Source of the DNA: an uncultured Pseudomonadota bacterium
GTDB taxonomy: Bacteria; Pseudomonadota; Gammaproteobacteria; Steroidobacterales; Steroidobacteraceae
Direction: 5' to 3'
Assembly: GCA_903838705.1 (NCBI GenBank)
Contig: CAILZL010000038.1
Span: 94,693 to 158,692, forward strand
Length of the DNA: 64,000 nt
The notes under the pieces were generated by a model. The model was not told where the DNA came from. It ran no database searches and saw nothing but the letters and a program-made list of their open reading frames with translations. Below, piece after piece: positions 29,616-38,709 of this stretch (the stretch's first letter is position 1; each line of letters begins with the position of its first letter). The translations under genes and the position numbers were made by a program.

Positions 29616-29885
29616 TTATGAAGGCTGATCGAACCCGTCCCGGAGCCATTTCAAATCTTCGTTACCATCCCAATCGGGCAACACAAGATTACGTCGCTTG
29701 ATGCGCCATGCGTGTTCGCACGCCGTGCATTGTCGCTCTGGCGCACCAAATTCAGCATCGCAGCCTCCCAGCACCACGTCACCTGCCTGAGCCGCCGTGA
29801 ACAACTCAGGCCCGGGCATGCCATAGATAATCGCAACCCCCGTTCGCAACCCACACGCTGGACAACGATACTTGCGGAACATCAT
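29616..29885 (-). CDS. Zinc-ribbon protein, last gene of the defence operon
   Basis: 89 residues starting MMFRKYRCPACGLRTG. Cysteine pairs CPAC and CTAC, about 50 residues apart, look like a zinc ribbon; no other motif is visible. The ATG overlaps the stop of the nuclease gene (ATGA), so the two are coupled and probably functionally linked. A longer frame upstream overlaps that nuclease and is not preferred. The C-terminal residues are read through the att-like repeat, so the original C-terminus was probably altered when the neighbouring island arrived. Unknown function. Confidence 0.65.
   Translation of the reverse strand: MMFRKYRCPACGLRTGVAIIYGMPGPELFTAAQAGDVVLGGCDAEFGAPERQCTACEHAWRIKRRNLVLPDWDGNEDLKWLRDGFDQPS
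29629..29655 (+). repeat. Right attachment-site-like repeat (copy of tRNA-Asn 3' end)
   Basis: 27 bases identical to 16044-16072 apart from a 2-base deletion in the GGGG run. It lies inside the 3' end of the zinc-ribbon gene, whose last codons therefore derive from tRNA and island sequence. Confidence 0.75.
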
Positions 29886-30655
29886 GTCAGACCAAATCGG
29901 GTCTTCTCCAGCAACGACAGCGTGTTGCTGTACCACGCACCGCCACCTCCGGCGATATATCCATAGCGACGTGCACCTTCCCAATCGCGATCACCACCAA
30001 ATGAAACGTAATACTCACTGTTCCATATGCCATTTTTCGAGTCAGGCTCAGGCTCTGATACTGTGGCGGCGGGTTCTCGCAGCCAGACACGTGACAGATA
30101 CTCACGGCCTTCCTCGCGGAAGAACCTGAAGAACACCGCATTGATACTGACATCGTGATGCTCAGCCAAATAGCCAACTATTCGCTCAGTACTTGGATCA
30201 AGGCTCGCCGCGACGATAATCAGCTCGTGACCTCCATTGAGTTCCTCAGGCATGGCGTTGACCTTGAACCGAGTACAGAACGCCTCGTTGATTGATACGG
30301 CATGACGGGTTGGCTGCCATCGTTTCAGATAGTCATTATAGATACGCGCAATATCTTCATCGCGAAGTGACTTCACCCACGATCCATAGTCCAGCACTTG
30401 AGCAACAATGTCGCGATAGGTTTTATCTCGCTTGAGCTCCAGTACAGCAAGATTCCCTTCCACATCGATAGCCAGCAGATCAATAACTTTGTCAAACGAC
30501 GTACGTACTTGACGCCCGATCACCATCAGATGCGGCGCAGCAATGGATATATCCTGTTCCAGCAACGATTCGAGCCGGGATTCCTGCTCCATGGGTTCAA
30601 AAACAACTTCACGCACGTCGCCGTCAATCCGCCAGATGCCCAGCTCAACCGGCAT
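29882..30655 (-). CDS. NucS/DUF91-like PD-(D/E)XK endonuclease
   Basis: 257 residues. The nuclease core is clear: FDKVIDLLAIDVEGNLAVLELKRDKT with D59, E73 and K75 in the D-X13-E-X-K pattern, followed by the RDIVAQVLDYGSWV helix seen in NucS/DUF91 and related nucleases. A C-terminal segment (about 195-257) is Gly/Trp-rich and unassigned. The start overlaps the end of res by 11 bases. Its presence inside a type III restriction operon suggests an additional DNA-cleaving or DNA-sensing component. Confidence 0.8.
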   Translation of the reverse strand: MPVELGIWRIDGDVREVVFEPMEQESRLESLLEQDISIAAPHLMVIGRQVRTSFDKVIDLLAIDVEGNLAVLELKRDKTYRDIVAQVLDYGSWVKSLRDEDIARIYNDYLKRWQPTRHAVSINEAFCTRFKVNAMPEELNGGHELIIVAASLDPSTERIVGYLAEHHDVSINAVFFRFFREEGREYLSRVWLREPAATVSEPEPDSKNGIWNSEYYVSFGGDRDWEGARRYGYIAGGGGAWYSNTLSLLEKTRFGLT

Positions 30656-33359
30656 AATGATTCCCCTTCAACATCAAGCTGCTTAATGTAGCGCTATGCG
30701 TTACTTCATCATGTGGAATCAGCAAATACTTCCACGGCTTCCCACCATTCTGCTTTGTGTAAGCAGAGGCATGCTGACACCAAAGCCTGGCTTTCTCGGC
30801 CTTGGCTTGTACTTCTTCACTCTCCATGTCGCGCACCGCTTTGGTTTCGATTATCAGATTGACGTCGTGAGTTAACGCCACAAAATCCGGTATGTACTCC
30901 GCTTCGAATGGGCCCTTGCGATAATAAATATTGAACTGACCAGCCACTGGACGGAACCAGCGCAGTGATTCACGTTCCAGAATCAGCGCCATCACTCGTT
31001 CGGTGTCGCTCTGGAATTTCTGGTGGCTATAAGCGCACTTGCTGAAGTGACCAAACACCAGTTGAGTAATACGCGACTTATCCGGTGGTGTCTGACTGAT
31101 GGGCAACACCTCACCTTCAGCATTCAGGCCACTGTGTTTCAGTGCAGTAAAACCCTGACTCACCACCACTTCTGATTCACTGATATCTTCGTAGTAGTGA
31201 GCGATCATCTGCGCATGAATGTTCTCGGCGACATCACGCGCGTGGTGACTCAGAACATTGTGCAACGACTCCTCATCTTTCAGGTATGAACGGAAGTGCG
31301 TCACAGCCTGTCCGGCGAGACCATAAATCAGCTCGGCGTGTTCATCATAGGAAATGTCATCGAAGTTAATCAGCTCGCGTACCAGATAATCTTCCAGCCG
31401 CTTTTCCGCCACGATGGATGACTGCCCATAGTGCACGTCCTTGCCGGTCTGCAAACCGCGACCCACCAGTTGCTGATCCTGCGGCTGGTAGTTCATGCGC
31501 GACACATCCAGCGTGAAGGCACCATAGCCACTTTTCACTGGCCCCTTCGGTTTCACCAGAATGCGCGGGATGTCGATGGCATGCTCCACCATGACCTGCA
31601 CCGTCTTCTGGACGATCTCTGCCACCGCCGCGCCCTGTGTCGTGAGCATGTCGCCCTGGCTGGGTCCCAGCTGCGCTTCCACCCTGCGGGCAATCTCCTG
31701 CTGAATCTCTGGCTTCTGCAGAGCAATGGAATTAGGTACCTCACTGACCAATCGACTCATGTCGTTGATCACATTCAACGTGGCGCGCGCCACATCGGCC
31801 GCCTCGCCTGAAAACATCCCAGCACTCGGCTTGCCGGTCGGATAAACAATGGATGACGTGCCCGCCACTGGAGACATTGCAGCACCAATACCCAGAACAA
31901 TCTCGGTGGTCGGCGTCACCACCACACTTTGCAGCGATGTGCCCTCACCCTCTATCGGCGCAAGCTTGCGTTCACGCAACCGTATCGGCGAATCACCGCG
32001 TCCCGCTTCCTGAATCACTTCATCAAATTTGTCGTGGGCGATGATGTTCAGGCGATCCACCGCTTCCACGCCTGTCTTGCGGCCATAAGGCAGACGCAGA
32101 CCACGGCCAATAGATTGCTCGATCAGCGTCCGCGCATTGGCGGCGCGCAACGGCACGATGGTGTACAGATTAGTCACGTCCCAGCCTTCCTTGAGCATGT
32201 TCACGTGAATCACGATCTCGGTAGGCTCGTCATAGCTTTCCACCGCCAGCAACTTCTGGATGACTTCATCACCCTCGGCACCACTGGTGGTACCACTGTC
32301 CACCTGAATCACCTTGCCCGCATAACGACTATCGAAAAACTCAGTGGACTGAATCAGCGTCATCAGCTGGCTTGCGTGGGTGGTATCACGGGCAATCACC
32401 AGCATGAACGGCTTCACTACCTTCTCGCCGGTCTGTTGTGCATAAGTCAGCAAGTGAACCTTGGTTTCTTCATGAACGCGAATACCATCCATCAGCTTGA
32501 TGCGCTCCAGTTGATCTGCACTGTGTGCCTTGGCATCAAAGTTCTGTTGCGTGACCACAGCCGGTTCTTTGACAAAGCCATCTTCAATCGCACGCGCCAG
32601 CGGGTAATCCAGTACCACATTCTTGAAAGGCACCGGCCCCTTGCTGCTTTCTGTAAACGGCGTTGCGGTCAGCTCCAGCCCCAGCAATGGTTTCAGCTCA
32701 TTCAGCGAGCGAATGCCAGCGCTGGCGCGATAGCGATGCGACTCATCCATGATCAACACCAGGTCATCCAGATTGGCCAGATAGTTAAAGTAACTGTCTC
32801 CAAGCACTTCACGCATGCGTTTGATGCGCGGTTCTTTGCCGCCGCGTACTTCGGAATTGATTTTGGAAATGTTGAAGATATTGATCTCAATACTTCCCAG
32901 CAGGCTGTGTGAGCCGCGCTGATCATAGTTATCTCCGGTAATCACTTCCGGCGCATTCACCGCAAACTCGGCAATACCCTTGAACACATACTTGGGGCTA
33001 TTGGGTGTGAAATCGCGAATGAGTTTGTCGTAGATGGTCAGATTGGGCGCCAGTACGAAAAAATGCCGGTAGCCATAAGCCATGTGCAGGTAGCTGATAA
33101 ACGCACCCATCAAGCGTGTTTTACCCACACCTGTAGCCAGCGCAAAGCACAGCGAAGGAAAGTCACGTTCGAAGTCTGAGAGGCTGGGAAATTGTGCTTT
33201 CAGTGACTCAATCATCTGCGCCAAATCTTCCGTAGAACGGGCACGGTGATCGCTCAGCAGCGGCACATCTTCCAGCACCTGCGCCAGAATCCGTAGCGAA
33301 TCTGCCTGCGGTGCACGCAGCGACAATCGCCCTGAAACAGCATTGACTGTCTTATTCAT
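30645..33359 (-). CDS. res: Type III restriction enzyme Res subunit (DEAD/DEAH helicase-nuclease)
   Basis: 904 residues, counted from the ATG at 33359; a GTG ten codons upstream is possible. The helicase motifs are Walker A ATGVGKTRLMGAF, motif II MDESHRYRA, LELTATPF, and motif VI QSIGRGLRLPYG. The C-terminal PD-(D/E)XK nuclease core is YIPDFVALTHDVNLIIETKA. With the Mod subunit encoded upstream it should form a restriction enzyme that translocates or slides along DNA and cuts unmodified sites. Three bases of homing context: it follows two very short genes rather than mod directly, which is unusual for mod-res pairs, and 126 bases separate it from the small gene before it. Confidence 0.9.
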   Translation of the reverse strand: MNKTVNAVSGRLSLRAPQADSLRILAQVLEDVPLLSDHRARSTEDLAQMIESLKAQFPSLSDFERDFPSLCFALATGVGKTRLMGAFISYLHMAYGYRHFFVLAPNLTIYDKLIRDFTPNSPKYVFKGIAEFAVNAPEVITGDNYDQRGSHSLLGSIEINIFNISKINSEVRGGKEPRIKRMREVLGDSYFNYLANLDDLVLIMDESHRYRASAGIRSLNELKPLLGLELTATPFTESSKGPVPFKNVVLDYPLARAIEDGFVKEPAVVTQQNFDAKAHSADQLERIKLMDGIRVHEETKVHLLTYAQQTGEKVVKPFMLVIARDTTHASQLMTLIQSTEFFDSRYAGKVIQVDSGTTSGAEGDEVIQKLLAVESYDEPTEIVIHVNMLKEGWDVTNLYTIVPLRAANARTLIEQSIGRGLRLPYGRKTGVEAVDRLNIIAHDKFDEVIQEAGRGDSPIRLRERKLAPIEGEGTSLQSVVVTPTTEIVLGIGAAMSPVAGTSSIVYPTGKPSAGMFSGEAADVARATLNVINDMSRLVSEVPNSIALQKPEIQQEIARRVEAQLGPSQGDMLTTQGAAVAEIVQKTVQVMVEHAIDIPRILVKPKGPVKSGYGAFTLDVSRMNYQPQDQQLVGRGLQTGKDVHYGQSSIVAEKRLEDYLVRELINFDDISYDEHAELIYGLAGQAVTHFRSYLKDEESLHNVLSHHARDVAENIHAQMIAHYYEDISESEVVVSQGFTALKHSGLNAEGEVLPISQTPPDKSRITQLVFGHFSKCAYSHQKFQSDTERVMALILERESLRWFRPVAGQFNIYYRKGPFEAEYIPDFVALTHDVNLIIETKAVRDMESEEVQAKAEKARLWCQHASAYTKQNGGKPWKYLLIPHDEVTHSATLSSLMLKGNHYAG

Positions 33360-33485
33360 TATTGCCCTTGTCCATACATTGGCTGACACACTCCACTCAT
33401 AAGCACCCGCCTCGTCGATGCCAATCCATACCTGCAGAATCCCGCCACCAAGCGCGACAAAAAAGTTCGCCCTTGAACAGCCAAA

Positions 33486-33671
33486 CTAACGCACGCCCGC
33501 TTGGCGCAATTCATCCGCCGTGATACGCACCTGCTTTTGATCACGCAGCACCACAATCGCGGTATTGGTACGCACCGCCAGCTCGCGCGCCACCTTGGCG
33601 GCACGCTGAATCGCAATCAGCGATGCGGGCAAATCCTTGTCCTTGGCGGTTGAAAGTTGATCTTGGGTCAT
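33486..33671 (-). CDS. Small protein paired with a zeta-like NTPase
   Basis: 61 residues beginning [20 protein letters not shown], with a helical first half and a beta-like [14 protein letters not shown] end. A strong GGGAGA site precedes the ATG, which overlaps the stop of the zeta-like gene (ATGA). Small ORFs of this kind commonly follow zeta-like P-loop NTPases, so it may be the cognate partner or antitoxin-like component. No firm family assignment. Confidence 0.55.
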   Translation of the reverse strand: MTQDQLSTAKDKDLPASLIAIQRAAKVARELAVRTNTAIVVLRDQKQVRITADELRQAGVR

Positions 33672-33850
33672 GGTCTTTCTCCCCATTCAATTAACACGGG
33701 TTCCGGCGCAAACGGAGCCAGCCCCACCGCAATCAAGTCGGCATTGATGAAGCGTGGACACTGCGCTTCCTGTGGCAAGAAGGCCCGCGCAAAGGTGGTT
33801 TTGCCCGCACCGTTCGGCCCGGCAATGATGACGATCTTGGGCGCGCTCAC
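33668..33850 (-). pseudogene. Internally deleted zeta-like P-loop NTPase (60 residues)
   Basis: Keeps the N-terminus of zeta-toxin-like ATPases: [18 protein letters not shown] with an intact Walker A, then [17 protein letters not shown]. It then jumps to [11 protein letters not shown] and stops, which resembles a C-terminal end of the same family, whose members are usually near 190-200 residues. Both ends overlap neighbours by four bases (mod upstream, the small gene downstream), so the operon architecture is intact. I infer an in-frame internal deletion of about 130 codons, leaving a mini-protein that may only preserve translational coupling. Confidence 0.65.
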
Positions 33851-35517
33851 AGCTCCAACTCCTGCTGTGGCACATCTGATTTTTTCTTATCTGATGCCGT
33901 TGCTTTAGTTGCGGAGTGCAGAGCAGCAGCCTCCGGGGCTGCCTTCGGCAAGTTCTCCACATTCAAGCTGTAGTCGTCATGGCCCCACTCGCATTTCTGC
34001 AACACCATCTTGGGAATCTTTTTCACAGTAAGGTTGGCAAAGCGTTCTGCATTGCCGCGAAACGCCGCACAACACACCAGCAAGGTACGATCTGGCCCCA
34101 CCTCTTCGGACAGCGCCTCCAGTTGCGCCGCACTTAACGATTGCGTGGTGACAAAGATATAGTCGCGCTCGCTGCTATGCCCATGCTGCCAATAAAAATC
34201 AGCACTGGGCTCGTAGTTGAACCCTTCCAGCTTGCAGATCGCCGCTGCCAGCATCTCGGGGTTGTATTCCTTGTTCACTACCCACTGATCCCAGCGATCC
34301 TGCTGCAACAAGCTGGGTGCGAGTCGGTAATAGCGAAAGCCGCCGCCACCTTTCCAGCCCACTGCATCAGTGATGCCGCCCTTGTCTTCACCATCAATCA
34401 CTTTCTTCAAGCGGGGAATGATGTGCGTGTGGCAGTGCTCACCCAGCTCGACCATGATCCAGCGGCGGCCCATCTTGTGCGCGACAGCGCCGGTGGTGCC
34501 GGAACCGGCAAAAGAGTCAAGGACGAGGTCCCCCGGTGAAGACGCCAAGGTTAAAACGCGATGCAGGAGTTTCTCTGGTTTTGGGTTCTGAAAGACATCC
34601 CCTCGATCTCCAAACATCGCTTTAAGATCGATGCTGGCCTCTTTATTGCTTCCGGTCTCCGCATGAGTCCACCAAGTATTTGCGGTCAATGCATCTTCCA
34701 TCTCAGCCAAAAATTTTTTGAGCATTGGACGACCATCACCACTTTTGCCAAACGTAATTCGCCCATCTTTCAACCAGGCCAGGTATTGCTGTTCATTGCA
34801 ACGCCAATATCGTCCTTTTGGCGGCAGAAAAACATCGCCTTTAGGCCCAATGATTTCGAACTGTCCGGCCGAATAGAATTTTCCCGCTGACAAATTCTCC
34901 GCCTTCCATGGGCCCCGTGGATCGCTATCTGAGTTGCTGAATGAATTCTTCTGCTCTTCTGTCCTTGGAAGCTTTCCAATACGGAATGTGTTCAATTCTT
35001 TTGCGTAGCAGAAGAGATGGTCATGCGTATTCGATAAGTGCTTTGCTGTCTGGTTAGACGTGTAAGCCTTTTGCCATACCACATTCGATACAAAATTTCT
35101 TCGTCCGAAGACCTCGTCGCACAATACCTTCAAATAGTGCGCCTCATTGTCATCAATTGTGATCCACAACGAACCATCATCTGACAGCAACCGTCGAATG
35201 ATCTCCAATCGATCCCGCATCAGCGATAGCCAGATGGAATGCTCCAACCCATCGTCATAGTGAGTGAACGCACTGCCCGTGTTGTACGGCGGATCAATGA
35301 ACACGCACTTAACCTTTCCCGCGAACTCCTGCTCCAGCGCCTTGAGCGCCAGCAGGTTGTCACCAAAGATCAGTCGATTATCAAAGAGGTCACCATCCGC
35401 CACCCGATGCTTCGCGTGATAACTCCTAGATGAATCCTCCAGCAAAATACGCGGCTCCAGCTTCGGCCGAACATCTTTGCCAATCCAGGTCAGTTCGAGT
35501 TTTTGTTTTTTGCTCAT
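33847..35517 (-). CDS. mod: Type III-like site-specific DNA methyltransferase (Mod subunit)
   Basis: 556-residue adenine-N6 type (beta class) methyltransferase: catalytic DPPY at 75-78 ([14 protein letters not shown]) precedes the SAM-binding motif [13 protein letters not shown] at about residue 345. The region between them is the likely target-recognition part. Res is encoded in the same operon, so it provides self-protection and probably sequence recognition for restriction. Charged Lys/Ala-rich C-terminus (about 530-556). Thirty bases separate it from the OLD-like gene upstream; it overlaps the zeta-like remnant by four. Confidence 0.92.
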   Translation of the reverse strand: MSKKQKLELTWIGKDVRPKLEPRILLEDSSRSYHAKHRVADGDLFDNRLIFGDNLLALKALEQEFAGKVKCVFIDPPYNTGSAFTHYDDGLEHSIWLSLMRDRLEIIRRLLSDDGSLWITIDDNEAHYLKVLCDEVFGRRNFVSNVVWQKAYTSNQTAKHLSNTHDHLFCYAKELNTFRIGKLPRTEEQKNSFSNSDSDPRGPWKAENLSAGKFYSAGQFEIIGPKGDVFLPPKGRYWRCNEQQYLAWLKDGRITFGKSGDGRPMLKKFLAEMEDALTANTWWTHAETGSNKEASIDLKAMFGDRGDVFQNPKPEKLLHRVLTLASSPGDLVLDSFAGSGTTGAVAHKMGRRWIMVELGEHCHTHIIPRLKKVIDGEDKGGITDAVGWKGGGGFRYYRLAPSLLQQDRWDQWVVNKEYNPEMLAAAICKLEGFNYEPSADFYWQHGHSSERDYIFVTTQSLSAAQLEALSEEVGPDRTLLVCCAAFRGNAERFANLTVKKIPKMVLQKCEWGHDDYSLNVENLPKAAPEAAALHSATKATASDKKKSDVPQQELEL

Positions 35518-35547
35518 CTATTCCTCATCGCCAGCAGTGCCGCATAC

Positions 35548-37410
35548 TCAATCAAACTGATATGCCTCATTCGTAATAGAATTTTTGGCGATCCATTTTT
35601 TAATTTGTGCTTCGTAGTTTATGCCATCTTCAGGCAAGATAACCGCATCGGTGGGTTGAGTTGTGAGCGCCTTCAATACACCAAGTACGCTACTGCAAAT
35701 ACTCTCATCATCACGAACCGCTTTCCAACTCTCATATGGTTTATCCTTCTTAGGAAGCTTCATCTCGTGGTGTTGCTCGAAGTTTGGGCACGAGCACCGA
35801 TAGACAACCGAGATACCAATGGATCGTGCTGCCGATATTGCATCAGCGATATTCTTGTTAATTGAATAGGCCGAGCTCGTTTTATCGCCACCTTTCGTTT
35901 TTGGAGCATCTATGTCGTGCAAGACAGAGAATCCAATCTTGAAGTGCGCCAGCATTTTCACCAAAATTGATATGGTAGCTTTACCTCTTGCCCTCACAAT
36001 CAATGGCCTCTGATCCATAGGATAGCTAGCCTCATTAAGGCGCATCGCCTCATGGAAGGCAGCAAACTCCGTATCACCCTCGACGATAACAACGTGTCCA
36101 CCGAAAAACATCTCGGATACATTTGAGTCGAAAAGCATCAGCGCCTTGAGATTCTCAACTTCCTCGCCATCGAACTTAATTTTCTCAGACCGATACACAT
36201 TCGGCGGCAGATGCGCCTCAATTCGATGGAGACGAACGATCGTAGTGTGATCTTTGAGTGGATCAATGAATGCAGGGTGATGGGTGCTTAGCATAACTTG
36301 CCAACCTGATTCGGCAGCCAAGGCATAGAGGTGCTCCTTTGCTGCGCGCACTGCGGATGGATGTAGTGCAGTTTCTGGCTCATCAATCAACAGCATGTAA
36401 CCAGGAAGAAAACCATCGTCCTCACCATCTTCAATCTTTTGTAGCTTCTCTTTCAGGGCTTGGATTTTCCTCTCATCGGCTGGCTTCTTGGTAGCCTTTG
36501 CCTCAAGCTTTGCGAGTTCGACCTTTTCCTTCTCAGCACCTTTCTGAATATCTGAAAGCCGGTTCAACTCTGATCTAACTTGAAGCATTGACCAGAATAA
36601 GGCGCGCTGGGAGCCGGTTCCTTGCTGATCCCAGCGTGCCTGACCATCTTTCTCAGCGATGTCCACACGTGAACCACTGCTAAGACTTTTCTGAGGATCA
36701 AAGCCAATATCACCGAGAGATACGGTAAGGCGAATTTCTGCTGAATTAAAAACCTGCTGATAAGAAGAATTGACTTGCGATTGAATTTTTTCGAGTTGGT
36801 CTTTGAATTCAGCCACCGGCTTTTCCGCTTCAGTCTGAAGTTCGGAAATCTTCTTGCTCAGAGCGGATTCTTTGTCCTCCATCAACGATTTGTATTTGCG
36901 TGTCACAGGCTCTAACACGAGCGCCAATAGTTTTTTGTGTTCTTCCTGTGGGTTATCCAGAGAGCCAATTCTAAATGGCTGAGGTAGACGGCTATTGAAG
37001 ACAGTGTCGAGACCTGAAGCCTTGCCATCTTCTGCGTACTCTTTGGTTTCCGGGTCCCATGTCGTTCGGGTAGGCTTTCCTCCAATGGTAGGCCATTCCC
37101 ATTTGGATCGAACGAGCAGCAAACCATCGACATTTTCTTTCCACTTCTCATCAACATTTGCCGCTGCTTCGGGAATGTGAACCCAAAGTTCCACGGCGGC
37201 TGGATTGCCATTCGAGTTTCGGTTGAAATCTTCAAGTTTCAATTCGGCTTGTTTGACCGCCAATTCATACGCACGAAGAACGGTAGTCTTGCCAGCATTG
37301 TTGGCACCGACAAGGCAAACAATTTCATCCAGCTCTATCGTTAATCCATCATTTCCGATACAGCCAATATTTTTTACGTACATGCGTACAAGATGTGATC
37401 GTTCCGTCAT
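35548..37410 (-). CDS. OLD-like ATPase with C-terminal Toprim domain
   Basis: 620 residues. ABC/SMC-type ATPase: Walker A LVGANNAGKTTVLRAY near residue 33, Walker B LLIDEPETALHP and the LSTHHPAFID switch near 350-380, with charged coiled-coil segments between (about 165-335). The C-terminal Toprim nuclease part shows VVIVEGDTEFAAF and VLHDIDAP. OLD-family proteins act in phage exclusion, alone or with a UvrD-like helicase (Gabija); no UvrD-like gene is present. GGAGAA site before the ATG. It lies 15 bases after the DUF2130 gene and 30 before mod, so it appears to be an integral operon member. Confidence 0.88.
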   Translation of the reverse strand: MTERSHLVRMYVKNIGCIGNDGLTIELDEIVCLVGANNAGKTTVLRAYELAVKQAELKLEDFNRNSNGNPAAVELWVHIPEAAANVDEKWKENVDGLLLVRSKWEWPTIGGKPTRTTWDPETKEYAEDGKASGLDTVFNSRLPQPFRIGSLDNPQEEHKKLLALVLEPVTRKYKSLMEDKESALSKKISELQTEAEKPVAEFKDQLEKIQSQVNSSYQQVFNSAEIRLTVSLGDIGFDPQKSLSSGSRVDIAEKDGQARWDQQGTGSQRALFWSMLQVRSELNRLSDIQKGAEKEKVELAKLEAKATKKPADERKIQALKEKLQKIEDGEDDGFLPGYMLLIDEPETALHPSAVRAAKEHLYALAAESGWQVMLSTHHPAFIDPLKDHTTIVRLHRIEAHLPPNVYRSEKIKFDGEEVENLKALMLFDSNVSEMFFGGHVVIVEGDTEFAAFHEAMRLNEASYPMDQRPLIVRARGKATISILVKMLAHFKIGFSVLHDIDAPKTKGGDKTSSAYSINKNIADAISAARSIGISVVYRCSCPNFEQHHEMKLPKKDKPYESWKAVRDDESICSSVLGVLKALTTQPTDAVILPEDGINYEAQIKKWIAKNSITNEAYQFD

Positions 37411-37425
37411 CCTTTTCTCCCGATT

Positions 37426-38709
37426 TCAGATGCTATTTGACTTGTTTTCCAATGCCTTCAACTCCAACCCCTCAATCTCCTGCAACGACTTGCCCGCTAT
37501 ACCCTGCAAGTCGCCGTACATGCCGGCCGTGGACAACAACACCTTATCGAGCTGCATTTCTCGTTTGGACCACTGTCGCTGGATCGCCTTCTTTTCTGCT
37601 GCCAGATCTTCCTGCATCGAGGAAAATGCCTCAACGATAGCCTCTACACGCTGGCGAAAACGCGGTCCCGTCAGGTACTGATAAACCAGCTCTGTTTTTG
37701 TTTGCTGCCCTTCTGACACTTGTCTGGCCATACTGACTTGCAACAATCCGCTTCTCAGGATGGTCGCCAGCGGCAAGGCAACCTTGGGGGAGGCAACCCA
37801 CACGCCATCTACCACGTCAAAACTATCAACCCCCTTGGGCAACGCCTGTGAAACGAGCACTGCAACCTCAGCCTTCGCTTTACGCTGATCCTCACGCAGC
37901 TTGGTGAGCCAGCCATCGCTCCAGTTTCTGGTCCGTTTGGACTCCCACAGAATCAGCCCACTGGGTTGCCCTGTTGAGCTAACCACGCGTTGAAGTACAT
38001 CGCCGCCAAATTCACCCTTTGGAACTGGCTCTATTGAGTCGAATGGAAACTTGACTCTTAGCAGGTTCTCCAGCTCAAGTTCCTGCACTTCACCTTGCAG
38101 TTGTTGTGAGCCTTGCTCTGCTTTTTGCTTCAGCTCTTCAATCTTTTGCTGCATGGAAGCAATGGTCTGATCCTTCTCCATCACTTTCAGTTTCAGGCTT
38201 TCCTCTGCTTCACGTTTGGCCTTGTCACGCTCACCTGCAAGGTTCTCCTGTACACGTTTCTCAACCGTTAGTTCCAGCTCTCGTCTGGCATCATCAAGCT
38301 CGCGCTGCTTTTTAATTAGTTCAGCCTGCGCCTTTTGTGCCTCGGCCAGCTTTGTATCGCGTTCCTTCAGCACTTCCTGAAGGTCAGTCAATTCACGTGT
38401 TTTAGCCTCCATATCTGCCTGTGCGGCCAACTTTGCTTTGCGTGATTCCTCGGCAATCAGCCGGTTACGCTCTGCCTTTAACTGGGTGGCCACCTGCTCG
38501 CTGACCTGTTCCTCCATCTTGCGCGCCGACTCAGCAATCTGTTTTTCCTTGTCACGCAGGGTTTGCTCGCGCTTGGCGACTTCCTGTTCCTGCTGCGCAA
38601 GGCGCGCTTCAAACTGTTTCTTGGTGGCGGCCACCAGAGGTGCAGCTAGTGATTCCGTAAGACGGATAACAGTATTGCAATTGGGACAGGTTATTGTTGG
38701 CTCAGTCAT
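37426..38709 (-). CDS. DUF2130 protein: zinc-knuckle, coiled coil and nuclease-like C-terminus
   Basis: 427 residues. Order: N-terminal CPNCNTVIRL knuckle (about 9-18), a long charged coiled coil (about 30-215), and a C-terminal globular domain (about 215-400) with GEFGGDVLQRV, GLILWESKRTRNWSDGW, and LREDQRKAKAEVAVLVSQ. The D...E-S-K spacing in the second part is what a PD-(D/E)XK core would show; I infer a possible nuclease fold. The function of DUF2130 is not established. The ATG overlaps the KilA-N stop by four bases. Confidence 0.82.
   Translation of the reverse strand: MTEPTITCPNCNTVIRLTESLAAPLVAATKKQFEARLAQQEQEVAKREQTLRDKEKQIAESARKMEEQVSEQVATQLKAERNRLIAEESRKAKLAAQADMEAKTRELTDLQEVLKERDTKLAEAQKAQAELIKKQRELDDARRELELTVEKRVQENLAGERDKAKREAEESLKLKVMEKDQTIASMQQKIEELKQKAEQGSQQLQGEVQELELENLLRVKFPFDSIEPVPKGEFGGDVLQRVVSSTGQPSGLILWESKRTRNWSDGWLTKLREDQRKAKAEVAVLVSQALPKGVDSFDVVDGVWVASPKVALPLATILRSGLLQVSMARQVSEGQQTKTELVYQYLTGPRFRQRVEAIVEAFSSMQEDLAAEKKAIQRQWSKREMQLDKVLLSTAGMYGDLQGIAGKSLQEIEGLELKALENKSNSI

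Noticed and set aside
31929..32912. 327-codon plus-strand open frame opposite res
   Set aside because: It mirrors the res coding region, which has intact helicase motifs; its translation is His/Gln-rich and shows no family features.
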